Of a stretch of 22,018 bases of DNA, positions 6,977-14,832 are shown piece after piece. How positions within the stretch are numbered: position 1 is the stretch's first letter; the number at the start of each line of letters is the position of its first letter. This DNA is from JANNGZ01 sp031404155 (lineage in GTDB: Bacteria > Pseudomonadota > Gammaproteobacteria > Burkholderiales > Burkholderiaceae_C), in assembly GCA_031404155.1 (NCBI GenBank), contig JANNGZ010000081.1:1-22018 (forward strand), given 5' to 3'. The notes under the pieces were generated by a model. That model was given only the letters and a program-made list of their open reading frames with translations, had not been told where the DNA came from and ran no database searches. A program made the position numbers and the translations under genes.

Positions 6977-7831
6977 TCACAGCTCGCTGTGCACCAGCTC
7001 GAAGGTCACGCCGCCGAGCACCGGCTGGGTGATCGCGCCGCGTGCGTTGCTCTTCACGATCGCCGACTCGACGAACTGCACGCCGCGGGCTTGCCATTCG
7101 TGCACCGCGGCGGGCACGTCGGCCGCGCCCAGGCCCACCCGGTGCAGCACCTCGTCGCCGGCGCTTTCCAGCGCATCGAGCTCGGGCTCGATGAGTTGCA
7201 GGTAGAAGCTGCCGCAGGGGCTGCGCAACACGCGACCCTTGGGCATGACACCGAAGCGCTGTTCGTCGGGCAGCGCGGTGAAGCCGAACAGTTCGCGGTA
7301 GAACTCGCTCCAGTCCTCCATGCGGTCGGCGCCGATGTACTGCACCACACCGAACCAGTGCAGGCCACCGATCGCGGGCGGCTTCGGGTCCACCGTGGGG
7401 ATCGGCACGAAGTCGACGTCGTAGATCGAGAACTCCCGCCAGCGGTCGACAAAAAAGATGCGGCTGGCGCCGACGCCGTGGACCCCGGGAATGTGCAGTT
7501 CCATCGGCTGCACCTGCGTGGGCACGGCCCAGGCGCCACGTTCGATCGCGTGCGCAAACGCCGCACCCGCGTCGCGCACCCGCAGAGCCAGCGCGGCGAT
7601 GGCCGGGGACTCAGCGGTGGCGCCATGGGCGTTGACCACGATGTTCATGCCGCCCTGGCGGTACAGCAGCACTTCGCGCGAGCGGTGCCGCGCCACCGGC
7701 CTGAAGCCGATCAGCTCGAGTACATGGCCGAGGGCTTGAGGCTTGGCGGTGCTGTATTCGATGAACTCGATGCCTTCGATACCCAGCGGGTTAGAGCGGT
7801 CGGCGATGGCTTCGCGGTCGGTGGTGGTCAT
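6977..7831 (-). CDS. Two-domain VOC/HPPD-like protein (stand-alone QuiC1 C-terminal half)
   Basis: The 284-residue protein consists of two vicinal-oxygen-chelate modules like 4-hydroxyphenylpyruvate dioxygenase. The N-terminal module (about 18-145) includes GIEGIEFIEYST. The C-terminal module (about 154-284) includes GGLHWFGVVQ...WSEFYRELFGF. The HPPD 2-His-1-Glu iron site appears intact: His158 (GLHWF), His230 (VLHRVGL) and Glu278 (TFELV). In pseudomonads such a domain is fused to the C-terminus of the QuiC1 dehydratase, where it is not the dehydratase site itself. As a separate gene it sits directly upstream of the barrel gene, in an order opposite to the fusion. It is shorter than true HPPD (about 350 residues). 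It could be a regulatory or stabilising partner of the dehydratase, or a dioxygenase of unknown substrate. The start is the ATG at 7831, 48 nt after aroE. Confidence 0.75.
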   Translation of the reverse strand: MTTTDREAIADRSNPLGIEGIEFIEYSTAKPQALGHVLELIGFRPVARHRSREVLLYRQGGMNIVVNAHGATAESPAIAALALRVRDAGAAFAHAIERGAWAVPTQVQPMELHIPGVHGVGASRIFFVDRWREFSIYDVDFVPIPTVDPKPPAIGGLHWFGVVQYIGADRMEDWSEFYRELFGFTALPDEQRFGVMPKGRVLRSPCGSFYLQLIEPELDALESAGDEVLHRVGLGAADVPAAVHEWQARGVQFVESAIVKSNARGAITQPVLGGVTFELVHSEL

Positions 7832-7879
7832 GGCATGCGGGTGCTCTGAAACGCGCGACGAAGAAGGTGCCCGCGCAGC

Positions 7880-8785
7880 TTACCGGGTCTGGTCGAGCAG
7901 GCGGCGGAAATGCGCCTCCACCCGTGACGGGTCGGCCACGCGGCCGGTGAAGAGCTCGAACGCGCCGACGGCCTGGCCCACGGCCATGCCGCCGCCATGC
8001 GCCACCGCGCAGCCCCTGGCCCGCGCGGCTTGCAGCAGTGCGGTGTCCAGCGGCACATAAACCACCTCGGAGACCCACAGGTCGGCGCGCAGCAGGGCTT
8101 CCGGCAGCGGCATGCCGGGCAGCTTGAGCATGCCCGTCGGCGTGGCATGGATCAGGCCGGTGGCACGCAACTCGCGCGGCGAATTCGTGCCGCCGTTCAG
8201 GGCGAGAGCGATGTCGGCGCAGGCGCTGGCCCGGCCCTCGCCGTAGACCTTGTTGAGTGCGGCGGCCAGTTCAACGGCGCGCTCGGGTTCGCGGTCGACC
8301 AGCACCAGGTGCCTGGCGCCCAGGCGCAGCACCGCATGCGCCACTGCCGCACCGGCCCCACCCGCGCCGAGTTGCACCACGCGGGTCAGGTCGGCGTGGG
8401 GCAACTGGCGTTTGAATCCTGCGGTCCAACCCGAGCAGTCGGTGTTGTGGCCGGTGAGTTGGCCGTCACTGCCGAACACCACGGTGTTGACCGCGCCGAT
8501 CGCCTGCGCCTCGTCGCTCAAGGCGTCGAGCAAGGGGATCACCGCCTGCTTGCAGGGGAAGGTGATGTTCAGCCCGGCAAAGCCCATGGTGCGCGCCGCG
8601 GCGACCAGCCCCGGCAGCGCAGCGGGGCCAGCGTCGAAGCGGTCCAGGTCGATGATCTGGTAGTGAAGGCGCAGGCCGTGGTGGCGCGCCTCCTCCTCGT
8701 GCATCGCGGGCGAGAGCGACTTCTGGATGCCGGCGCCGATCAATCCAACCAGCAACTTTTCGGTCGTCTCGCCCATCACGGTCAC
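7880..8785 (-). CDS. aroE: Shikimate/quinate dehydrogenase, AroE family, catabolic NAD-type
   Basis: The 301-residue protein is an AroE/YdiB-family dehydrogenase. The substrate site includes SLSP (23-26), catalytic Lys79 in NITFPCKQ and Asp116 in HNTDCSGW. The nucleotide-binding loop is LGAGGAG (139-145). The second Rossmann strand ends VLVDREPE with Asp164, where biosynthetic NADP enzymes usually have an NRT-type Arg. An acid here favours NAD and the oxidative, catabolic direction, as in the quinate/shikimate dehydrogenases of corynebacteria and RifI-like enzymes. FPCKQ in place of the usual VPHK also points that way. The GTG at 8785 overlaps the dctP stop (GTGA), indicating coupling. ATG 8776 is an alternative. 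With its neighbours it would oxidise imported quinate or shikimate to 3-dehydroquinate/3-dehydroshikimate. Confidence 0.88.
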   Translation of the reverse strand: MTVMGETTEKLLVGLIGAGIQKSLSPAMHEEEARHHGLRLHYQIIDLDRFDAGPAALPGLVAAARTMGFAGLNITFPCKQAVIPLLDALSDEAQAIGAVNTVVFGSDGQLTGHNTDCSGWTAGFKRQLPHADLTRVVQLGAGGAGAAVAHAVLRLGARHLVLVDREPERAVELAAALNKVYGEGRASACADIALALNGGTNSPRELRATGLIHATPTGMLKLPGMPLPEALLRADLWVSEVVYVPLDTALLQAARARGCAVAHGGGMAVGQAVGAFELFTGRVADPSRVEAHFRRLLDQTR

Positions 8786-9786
8786 TTGCGCAGCTTGCCC
8801 AGCTCGGCGTTCATCTCGGCCACGGTGGCGCTGATCGCGGCGCCGTGTTTGTCGATCACCGGCTTGAGCTTGTCGCGCAGCTTGGCCTGTTCGGCGGCCG
8901 GGAGTTCGGTCACCGTCATGCCGGCCTTCTTCAGCGCGTCGAGCTGGCCCGCGGCGGCTTCACGCGAGGTCTTGCGCTGGAACGCGCCGGCTTCGATGGC
9001 GGCGTCCTGCAGGATCTTCTTCTCGTCGGCCGAGAGCGTGTCCCACACCTTCTTGCTGAAGATCAGCGACTGCGGGTTGTACTGGTGGTTGGTGACCGCC
9101 AGGAACTTCTGCACTTCGAAGAACTTGTTGGCCAGGATCACGCTGAACGGATTTTCCTGGCCGTCGATCGCCTTGGACTCCAGGCCGGCATAAACCTCGG
9201 GGAAGGCCATTGGCGTGGGGTTGGCGCCGAGCGCCTTGACCCAGTCGACGTTGATCGCGTTCGGGATCACACGCAGCTTCAGGCCTTCGAGGTCTTCCAC
9301 CTTGTTGACCGCGCGCTTGCTGTTGGTGATGTTGCGGAACCCCAATTCCCAGTACGCCAGGCCGACGATGCCCTTGTCGGTGAGCTTGGCATGCAGCTTC
9401 TGGCCGAACGGGCCGTCGACCACGGCGTCGGCTTCCTTGGCGTTGGCGAACATGAAGGGGAAGTCATAGACCTCGAAGTCCTTCACCTGCGAGGCCAGGA
9501 TGCCCGAGTTCAGCGCTGTGATCTCCACCGTGCCGCCTTGCAGCGCCGACACCGTGGGGGCGTCGCCGCCGAGCACGCCACCGGGAAAGACGTTGACCTT
9601 CAACTTGCCGCCGGACTTGGCCGCGACCACTTCGGCGAACTTTTGCGCGCCCAGCTCGAGCGGGTGGCCCTTGGGGTTTTGCAGTCCGAGCTTGAACTGG
9701 CGCTCCTTGACGTCCTGGGCACAGACAACGCCGAAAGCGGCGAGCGCCACGGTGGCCAAAACGGTCTTGATCATCAAACGCTTCAT
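8782..9786 (-). CDS. dctP: TRAP transporter periplasmic solute-binding protein (DctP family)
   Basis: The 334-residue protein starts with a signal peptide (basic MKRLMIK, hydrophobic 8-21, probable cleavage after CA at 22-23). It then has the DctP fold: FKLGLQNPKGHPLELGAQKFAE, FPGGVLGGD, YDFPFMF, and the carboxylate-binding Arg172 in LKLRVIPN. The family signature YAGLESKAIDGQENP runs to about residue 213, and it has a long C-terminal helix. It captures a carboxylate in the periplasm and hands it to the DctQM membrane unit. The dctM gene ends 37 nt upstream of the dctP start. The aroE-quiC genes downstream make quinate, shikimate or 3-dehydroshikimate the likely ligand, but specificity cannot be read directly. 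Confidence 0.93.
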   Translation of the reverse strand: MKRLMIKTVLATVALAAFGVVCAQDVKERQFKLGLQNPKGHPLELGAQKFAEVVAAKSGGKLKVNVFPGGVLGGDAPTVSALQGGTVEITALNSGILASQVKDFEVYDFPFMFANAKEADAVVDGPFGQKLHAKLTDKGIVGLAYWELGFRNITNSKRAVNKVEDLEGLKLRVIPNAINVDWVKALGANPTPMAFPEVYAGLESKAIDGQENPFSVILANKFFEVQKFLAVTNHQYNPQSLIFSKKVWDTLSADEKKILQDAAIEAGAFQRKTSREAAAGQLDALKKAGMTVTELPAAEQAKLRDKLKPVIDKHGAAISATVAEMNAELGKLRK

Positions 9787-9823
9787 CGGAACTTCCTTGA
9801 GTGAGTAGAGAAAAAGGGTGGCT

Positions 9824-11101
9824 TCAGTAGAAGAGCTTCATCGGCCACATCACGAGCTGCGGGAACAGCACCATCAGAAACAGGATCACGAACTCGGCGA
9901 GCATGAAAGGCAGCACGCCGCGGGTGACTTCGTCCATCTTCATGCGCCCCACGCCGGCCACCACGTTGAGCACGGTGCCCACCGGCGGCGTGATCAGGCC
10001 GATCGAGTTGTTGATGATGAAGAGCACGCCGAAATACACCGGGTCGATGCCCGCGGCCTTGATCACCGGCATCAGCACCGGGGTCAGGATCAGGATCGTC
10101 GGCGTCATGTCCATGGCCGTGCCGACCAGCATGCACAGCACCATGATCGCGATCAGCAGCAGCGTCGGGTTGCCCATGAAGGGCTCGAGCAGCGAGATCA
10201 CCTGCTGCGGAATTTGTGCCACCGTGATCAGCCACGCCGACACCATGGCCGCGGCCACCAGGAACATGATCACCGCGGTGGTCTTGGCCGCGGTGACGAA
10301 CACCGCATAGAGCTGGCGGAACTTCAACTCGCGGTAGACCACGGTGGCGACGAAGAACGCGTACACCGCCGCCACCACCGCCGCTTCGGTGGGCGTGAAC
10401 ACGCCCATGCGCAGGCCCACCAGGATGATCACCGGCAGCATCAGTGCCCAGGTGGCGTCGCGCACCGCCTTCAGTATTTCGGCGCGCGACTTGCGCGGCG
10501 GCGGGGTGATCTTCTCGGCGCGCACCAGGATCATCCAGGTGACCCAAAGCGCCGCGCCGATCAGGATGCCGGGGAAGATGCCGGCCAGGAACAGCTTGGA
10601 GATCGACACGTTGGCGGCCACGCCGAAGATCACGAAGCCGATGCTCGGCGGGATCACCGGGCCGATCACGCCGCAGGCGGCGATCAGCCCGCCCGAGCGC
10701 GCCTTGTCGTGCCCGGCCCGCACCATCATCGGCAGCAGCAACGCGGTGAGCGCGGCGGCATCGGCCACCGCCGAGCCCGACAACGCCGACAGCAGGATGG
10801 CGGCCAGGATCGTCACATAGCCCAGGCCGCCGCGGATGTGGCCGACCAGTGCAAGCGCCACATTGACGATGCGGCGCGACAGCCCGCCCACGTTCATGAT
10901 CTCGCCGGCGAGCATGAAGAAGGGCACCGCGAGCAGCGGAAAGCTGTCGGCGCCGTTGATCACGTTCTGCGCCAGGATCTGCGCGTCGAACATGTTCAGG
11001 TGCCACATCAGCGCAACGCCGGTGGCCAGCAGCGCGTAGGCGATCGGGATGCCCAGCGCCATGGTGCCGAGCAGGGCGCCGAGGAAGATGGCAACGGTCA
11101 T
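9824..11101 (-). CDS. dctM: TRAP transporter large membrane subunit (DctM)
   Basis: The 425-residue, very hydrophobic protein has about twelve membrane segments, matching the size of DctM subunits of Na+-driven TRAP transporters. Recognisable family stretches are FFMLAGEIMNVGG, SALSGSAVADAAAL, PPSIGFVIFG, GMDMTPTILI-like AMDMTPTILILTP, and NNSIGLITPPVGTVLNV. It forms the translocation channel with DctQ. The ATG at 11101 overlaps the dctQ stop by ATGA. Longer open frame upstream is dctQ antisense/alternative frame and is not used. Confidence 0.94.
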   Translation of the reverse strand: MTVAIFLGALLGTMALGIPIAYALLATGVALMWHLNMFDAQILAQNVINGADSFPLLAVPFFMLAGEIMNVGGLSRRIVNVALALVGHIRGGLGYVTILAAILLSALSGSAVADAAALTALLLPMMVRAGHDKARSGGLIAACGVIGPVIPPSIGFVIFGVAANVSISKLFLAGIFPGILIGAALWVTWMILVRAEKITPPPRKSRAEILKAVRDATWALMLPVIILVGLRMGVFTPTEAAVVAAVYAFFVATVVYRELKFRQLYAVFVTAAKTTAVIMFLVAAAMVSAWLITVAQIPQQVISLLEPFMGNPTLLLIAIMVLCMLVGTAMDMTPTILILTPVLMPVIKAAGIDPVYFGVLFIINNSIGLITPPVGTVLNVVAGVGRMKMDEVTRGVLPFMLAEFVILFLMVLFPQLVMWPMKLFY

Positions 11102-11730
11102 GGCTGCTTGCCTCCGGGCGTCTTTTCGTCTGTGCGCTCGTGTGTGCGCATGTGGGCCGGAATATCCGCGTGATCGCGCTCTAGTTCGGCTTGCAGCGAC
11201 TCGAGTTCGGCGGACTCCTCGGATTCCTTCACCATCACCAGATCGGCCTTGCCAAGCCGGCCGGAAAGCGCGCGCCAGATGTCGCGCAGCAGCAGCACCG
11301 CGGCGCAGAGCGAAAAGACGACACCGGAGGAGTAGACGATGGCCATGGACGCGCCCGTGACCGGCGCCTCCACATCCCAATTGATCTTCACTTGCGCCAA
11401 GGCGCCCCAGAAGATCAGCCAGGTGACGTACAGCATCAGCGCCTGGCCGACGACCAGGCAGACCTTCTTGCCGACAACCGGCAGGCGCGACACCAGCATG
11501 TCGCTGCCCAGGTGGCCATGTTCCTTGAGCGCCACGATGGCGCCGAGGAAGGTCATCCACACGAAGAGCCAGCGTGAAACTTCTTCGCTCACCGCGATGC
11601 CCGAGTTGAAGCCGTAGCGCAGCACCACGTTGCCGAACACCATCACCACCATCACGGCGAGGCACAAGGCGATCAGCATCTCCAGCCCGTGGCAGACGCG
11701 GTCGATCGGGGTCGGTGACTTCGGGGACAT
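11098..11730 (-). CDS. dctQ: TRAP transporter small membrane subunit (DctQ)
   Basis: The 210-residue protein has four membrane helices (about 17-38, 52-68, 88-112 and 128-148). It carries the DctQ hallmarks FGNVVLRYGFNSGI, EEVSRWLFVWMTFLGA and a basic/acidic C-terminal tail after residue 165 that is longer than usual. DctQ holds DctM and is required for TRAP transport. It is the first gene of the catabolic operon. The start ATG at 11730 has a good Shine-Dalgarno (AAGGAG, five bases before ATG). A dyad 62-76 nt upstream may control the whole operon. Confidence 0.92.
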   Translation of the reverse strand: MSPKSPTPIDRVCHGLEMLIALCLAVMVVMVFGNVVLRYGFNSGIAVSEEVSRWLFVWMTFLGAIVALKEHGHLGSDMLVSRLPVVGKKVCLVVGQALMLYVTWLIFWGALAQVKINWDVEAPVTGASMAIVYSSGVVFSLCAAVLLLRDIWRALSGRLGKADLVMVKESEESAELESLQAELERDHADIPAHMRTHERTDEKTPGGKQP

Positions 11731-11792
11731 CGAATCTCCTTGGGCACAGGGAACAGGACCTGGAGCCTGCGCGCCAGCGGCAAATAATGTAC

Positions 11793-11806
11793 GAACTGGT
11801 TAGTTC
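11793..11806. promoter_or_regulatory. Inverted repeat upstream of the TRAP-quinate operon, candidate operator
   Basis: GAACT-GGTT-AGTTC has perfect 5-bp arms around four bases, flanked by partly matching CG/TA bases. It sits 62-76 nt upstream of dctQ in the only A+T-richer part of the ppc-dctQ gap. Read toward dctQ, the dyad is followed by TACATT/CATTAT, a plausible weak -10, so a bound repressor would cover the promoter. TetR- or MarR-type regulators often use such dyads. No regulator gene lies in the window, so the binding protein is unknown. Confidence 0.4.
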
Positions 11807-11925
11807 TCGATATCGGGGAAACCCTTAGTTGAGGTCGCGGCGGCCGGGCGCGCCCCGCAGCGTTGCCGGGATTGCAATGTGGTGCGTGCCGAGGTGCCCG
11901 TCAACGCCTTGCGCGGCCTGATCGG

Positions 11926-14739
11926 CTAGCCGGTATTTCGCAAGCCCGCGGCAATGCCGTTGATCGAAATGTGAATGCCGCGCTGCACCCGCTCGGCCCC
12001 CTCTTCTCCCGGCCGCTGCTGGCGGTGGCGGCGCATCAGCTCTACCTGCAAATGGTTCAGCGGGTCGAGGTAGGGGAAGCGGTGTTCTATCGAGCGCGCG
12101 AGCGCCGGATTGCTGGCCAGGCGGTCGCGCTCGCCGGTGATCAGGGTGAGCATCTCGGCGCAGCGCTGCCACTCGGCCCGGACCGCGCCGAAGATGGCGC
12201 GCGCCAGCTTCTTGTCCTCCACCAGCTCAACATAACGCGCCGCGATGCGCAAGTCGCTCTTGGCCAGCACCATGTCCAGGTTCGACAGCAGGGTACGAAA
12301 AAACGGCCACTGCTTGTGCATCCGGCGCAGTAGCGCAATGCGTTCGGCGCGCTGCGCGCCGCGCTCTTCGTCGAGCCACGCCGCCACGCCCGAGCCGAAA
12401 CCGGCCCAGCCGGGCAGCGCCACGCGGCATTGGCCCCAGCTGAAGCTCCAGGGGATCGCGCGCAAGTCTTCGATGCGCCGGCTGGCCTTGCCGTCCTTCG
12501 GCCGCGACGCCGGGCGCGAGCCGATGTTCAGCTCGGCGATTTCGCGGATCGGCGTGGCGGCAAAGAAGTATTCGGTGAAGCCCGGGGTTTGATAGACCAG
12601 CTTTCGATAGGCATCGAAACTCAACTCCGAGAGGCGCGTGGCCGCGGCGATGAACGCCTTTGGCGCGGCCTTCGACGGGCTGAGCAGCGTAGCCTCCAGC
12701 GTGGCCGCCACCAGCGTCTCGAGGTTGCGGCGGCCGATTTCCGGGTGGGCGTATTTCGACGCGATCACCTCGCCTTGCTCGGTGAGCCGCAACTGACCGT
12801 TCACCGTGCCTGGCGGCTGGGCCAGGATCGCCTGGTAGCTCGGCCCGCCGCCGCGGCCGACCGTGCCGCCGCGGCCGTGAAAGAGGCGCAGCGTCAGCCC
12901 GTGCGAGGCGCGCAGGGGCTCGAACAGATCGACCAGCGCCAGCTCGGCACGGTAGAGCTCCCAGTTGCTGGTGAAGAAGCCGCCGTCCTTGTTGCTGTCG
13001 CTGTAGCCGAGCATGATTTCCTGCTCGGCGCCGCTGCGCTGGATCATCGGCAGCACACCCGGCAGGGCGAAGAAGGCCTGCATGATCGACGCCGCGTTTC
13101 GCAGGTCATCGATGGTCTCGAACAGCGGCACCACGATCAGCGCCGAGCAGGCTTGCGCGTCCAACGTGCCGTGCGTCAGGCCACCCTCCTTGAGCAGCAG
13201 CAGCACTTCGAGCAGGTCGCTCACCTCCTCGGTGTGCGAAATGATGCAGTGGCGCAGCGCGTCGCGGCCGTAGGCAGCAATGGCGTCGCGCGCGGCTTCG
13301 AACACCGCCAGCTCGGCCGTCGCATGCGCCGAGTACCCGTGCCCGAGCACCCGCAGCGGCCGGGCGTCGTTGAGCAGCGCCAGCAGCCGCGCCCGCCTGG
13401 CGGCTTCGGGCAGCGCGGCGTAGTCGGCTTCGATGCGCGCCACGCTGAGCAGCTCGGCCACCACCAACTCATGCTGGTCGGAGCTCTGGCGCAGGTCCAC
13501 GGTGGCGAGGTGAAAGCCGAACACCTGCACCGCGCGCATCAAGGGCGCCAAGCGCGGCGCCACCAGCGAGCTGGCGTGATGGTGCTTCAGCGACGCCTCG
13601 ATCACCCGCAAGTCGGCCAGCAGTTCCCCCGCGTTCGGGTACGGGTGCTGCGGCGCCACCGCATGGCGCAGCGCCTCGGTGCCGGAGAGCTCATGCAGCG
13701 TGGCCGCCAGGCGCGCGTACATGCCGATTAAGGCACGCCGGTAGGGCTCGTCCTCGCGGTGCGGGTTGTGGTCCGGTGAACGCTCGGCCAGCGCCAGCAT
13801 GGCCGGTGTCACCGGCGCCAAGGTTTGCGACAGCGACAGCTCCGACCCCAGTTCATGCAGTTCGGTGAGATAGAAGCGCAGCGCCACCTCGCTCTGGCGT
13901 GCGAGGGCCAGGCGCAGCGTGGCCGCACCCACGTTCGGGTTGCCGTCGCGGTCGCCGCCGATCCACTGCCCCATGCGCAGGAAGGGCGCCACCTCGTGGC
14001 CGGGCAGCGCCTCTTCGATCTCGCGGTACAGGCGCGGCAGCTCGCGCAGGAAGGTGGCCTGGTAGTAGCTCAGTGCGTTTTCGATTTCGTCGGCCACCGC
14101 GAGCTTGGCGGTGCGCAACATGCGTGTTTGCCAGAGCTGCGTCACGCGCGCACGCATTAGCGCTTCGTTGTCCTTGAGTTCACGTTCGCTGCGCAGGCCG
14201 TCTCGCCCTTCGAGCTGCCGCGCGATCGCACGCTCCGCATCGAGAATGCTTTTGCGCTGCACCTCGGTCGGGTGCGCGGTGAGCACCGGCGAGATATGCG
14301 CCGCGCGCAGGCTGCGCGCGATCTCGTCGGCGCGGATGTCGGCGCGCGCCAGGCGCTCGAAGCTCATCGCCAGCGAGCCCTCCTGCAAATGCCCCTGCGC
14401 CTCGTGGTGGGCGCGGCGGCGCACGTGGTGGCGGTCCTCGGCGATGTTGGCCAGGTGGCTGAAGTAGCTGAAGGCGCGGATCACGCTCACCGTCTGGTCG
14501 CCCGACAGGTTCTTCAGCAGGCGGTCGAGCACCCGGCCGGCCGACGCGTCCTGCTTCAGCCGGTAGGCCACCGAGAGCTTGCGCACCCGTTCGACCAGCT
14601 CGAACGCCGCATGCCCGTCCTGTTCCCGGATCACGTCGCCGAGAATGCGCCCAAGCAAGCGGATGTCGTCCACCAGCGGCCGGTTCTTCGCGGCCGCGTC
14701 GTCAACGCTGAAGGGCTTGGCAGTCGGTGGGCGGGGCAT
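11926..14739 (-). CDS. ppc: Phosphoenolpyruvate carboxylase
   Basis: PEPC carboxylates phosphoenolpyruvate with bicarbonate to oxaloacetate, refilling the TCA cycle. It is a cytoplasmic tetramer. The 937-residue protein has all the active-site motifs: His156 in VLTAHPTEVQRKS, Lys584 in GYSDSNKDGG, and His621 to Arg629 in FHGRGGTVGRGGGP. It also has GGDRDGNP at 261-268 and the C-terminal RNTG end that takes part in aspartate inhibition. It is about 50 residues longer than the E. coli enzyme, mostly at the N-terminus and in an insertion near residue 110 (HHVRRRAHHEAQ). The start ATG at 14739 has a strong Shine-Dalgarno, GGAGG five bases away. It is divergent from hemC across 93 nt. Confidence 0.97.
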   Translation of the reverse strand: MPRPPTAKPFSVDDAAAKNRPLVDDIRLLGRILGDVIREQDGHAAFELVERVRKLSVAYRLKQDASAGRVLDRLLKNLSGDQTVSVIRAFSYFSHLANIAEDRHHVRRRAHHEAQGHLQEGSLAMSFERLARADIRADEIARSLRAAHISPVLTAHPTEVQRKSILDAERAIARQLEGRDGLRSERELKDNEALMRARVTQLWQTRMLRTAKLAVADEIENALSYYQATFLRELPRLYREIEEALPGHEVAPFLRMGQWIGGDRDGNPNVGAATLRLALARQSEVALRFYLTELHELGSELSLSQTLAPVTPAMLALAERSPDHNPHREDEPYRRALIGMYARLAATLHELSGTEALRHAVAPQHPYPNAGELLADLRVIEASLKHHHASSLVAPRLAPLMRAVQVFGFHLATVDLRQSSDQHELVVAELLSVARIEADYAALPEAARRARLLALLNDARPLRVLGHGYSAHATAELAVFEAARDAIAAYGRDALRHCIISHTEEVSDLLEVLLLLKEGGLTHGTLDAQACSALIVVPLFETIDDLRNAASIMQAFFALPGVLPMIQRSGAEQEIMLGYSDSNKDGGFFTSNWELYRAELALVDLFEPLRASHGLTLRLFHGRGGTVGRGGGPSYQAILAQPPGTVNGQLRLTEQGEVIASKYAHPEIGRRNLETLVAATLEATLLSPSKAAPKAFIAAATRLSELSFDAYRKLVYQTPGFTEYFFAATPIREIAELNIGSRPASRPKDGKASRRIEDLRAIPWSFSWGQCRVALPGWAGFGSGVAAWLDEERGAQRAERIALLRRMHKQWPFFRTLLSNLDMVLAKSDLRIAARYVELVEDKKLARAIFGAVRAEWQRCAEMLTLITGERDRLASNPALARSIEHRFPYLDPLNHLQVELMRRHRQQRPGEEGAERVQRGIHISINGIAAGLRNTG

Positions 14740-14757
14740 GGGCGCCTCCGTGAAAGG

Positions 14758-14770
14758 GTAATTCGATTAC
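14758..14770. promoter_or_regulatory. Small AT-rich dyad in the ppc-hemC divergent region
   Basis: GTAAT-TCG-ATTAC is a 5-bp-arm dyad in otherwise GC-rich intergenic DNA, 19-31 nt upstream of the ppc ATG. It could be part of a ppc promoter or a regulator site. Evidence is limited to symmetry and base composition. Confidence 0.25.
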
Positions 14771-14820
14771 GGCTTCGAATGTACCCGGCGGCCCCGGCCG
14801 CTGAGAGCCGGGCCGGTGCG

Positions 14821-14826
14821 GATAAT
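14821..14826 (+). promoter_or_regulatory. Candidate -10 element of hemC (GATAAT)
   Basis: GATAAT differs from the sigma-70 -10 consensus at one base. It ends six bases before the hemC ATG, so initiation would fall at or next to the A of the start codon. No good -35 hexamer is seen at 16-18 nt, and no Shine-Dalgarno is present. A leaderless hemC transcript is therefore possible. Confidence 0.45.
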
Positions 14827-14832
14827 CCCGCC

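Noticed and set aside
8782..8785. Possible frameshift or fusion between dctP and the aroE-type gene
   Set aside because: The GTGA overlap is ordinary translational coupling. Both proteins are complete.
9818..11173. 451-codon plus-strand frame with a striking His/Asp/Gln/Arg-rich product
   Set aside because: It is the complement of dctM. The composition comes from reading hydrophobic codons backwards.
12430..13731. 433-codon plus-strand frame opposite ppc
   Set aside because: Antisense shadow of a gene with unambiguous PEPC motifs, with no recognisable protein features.
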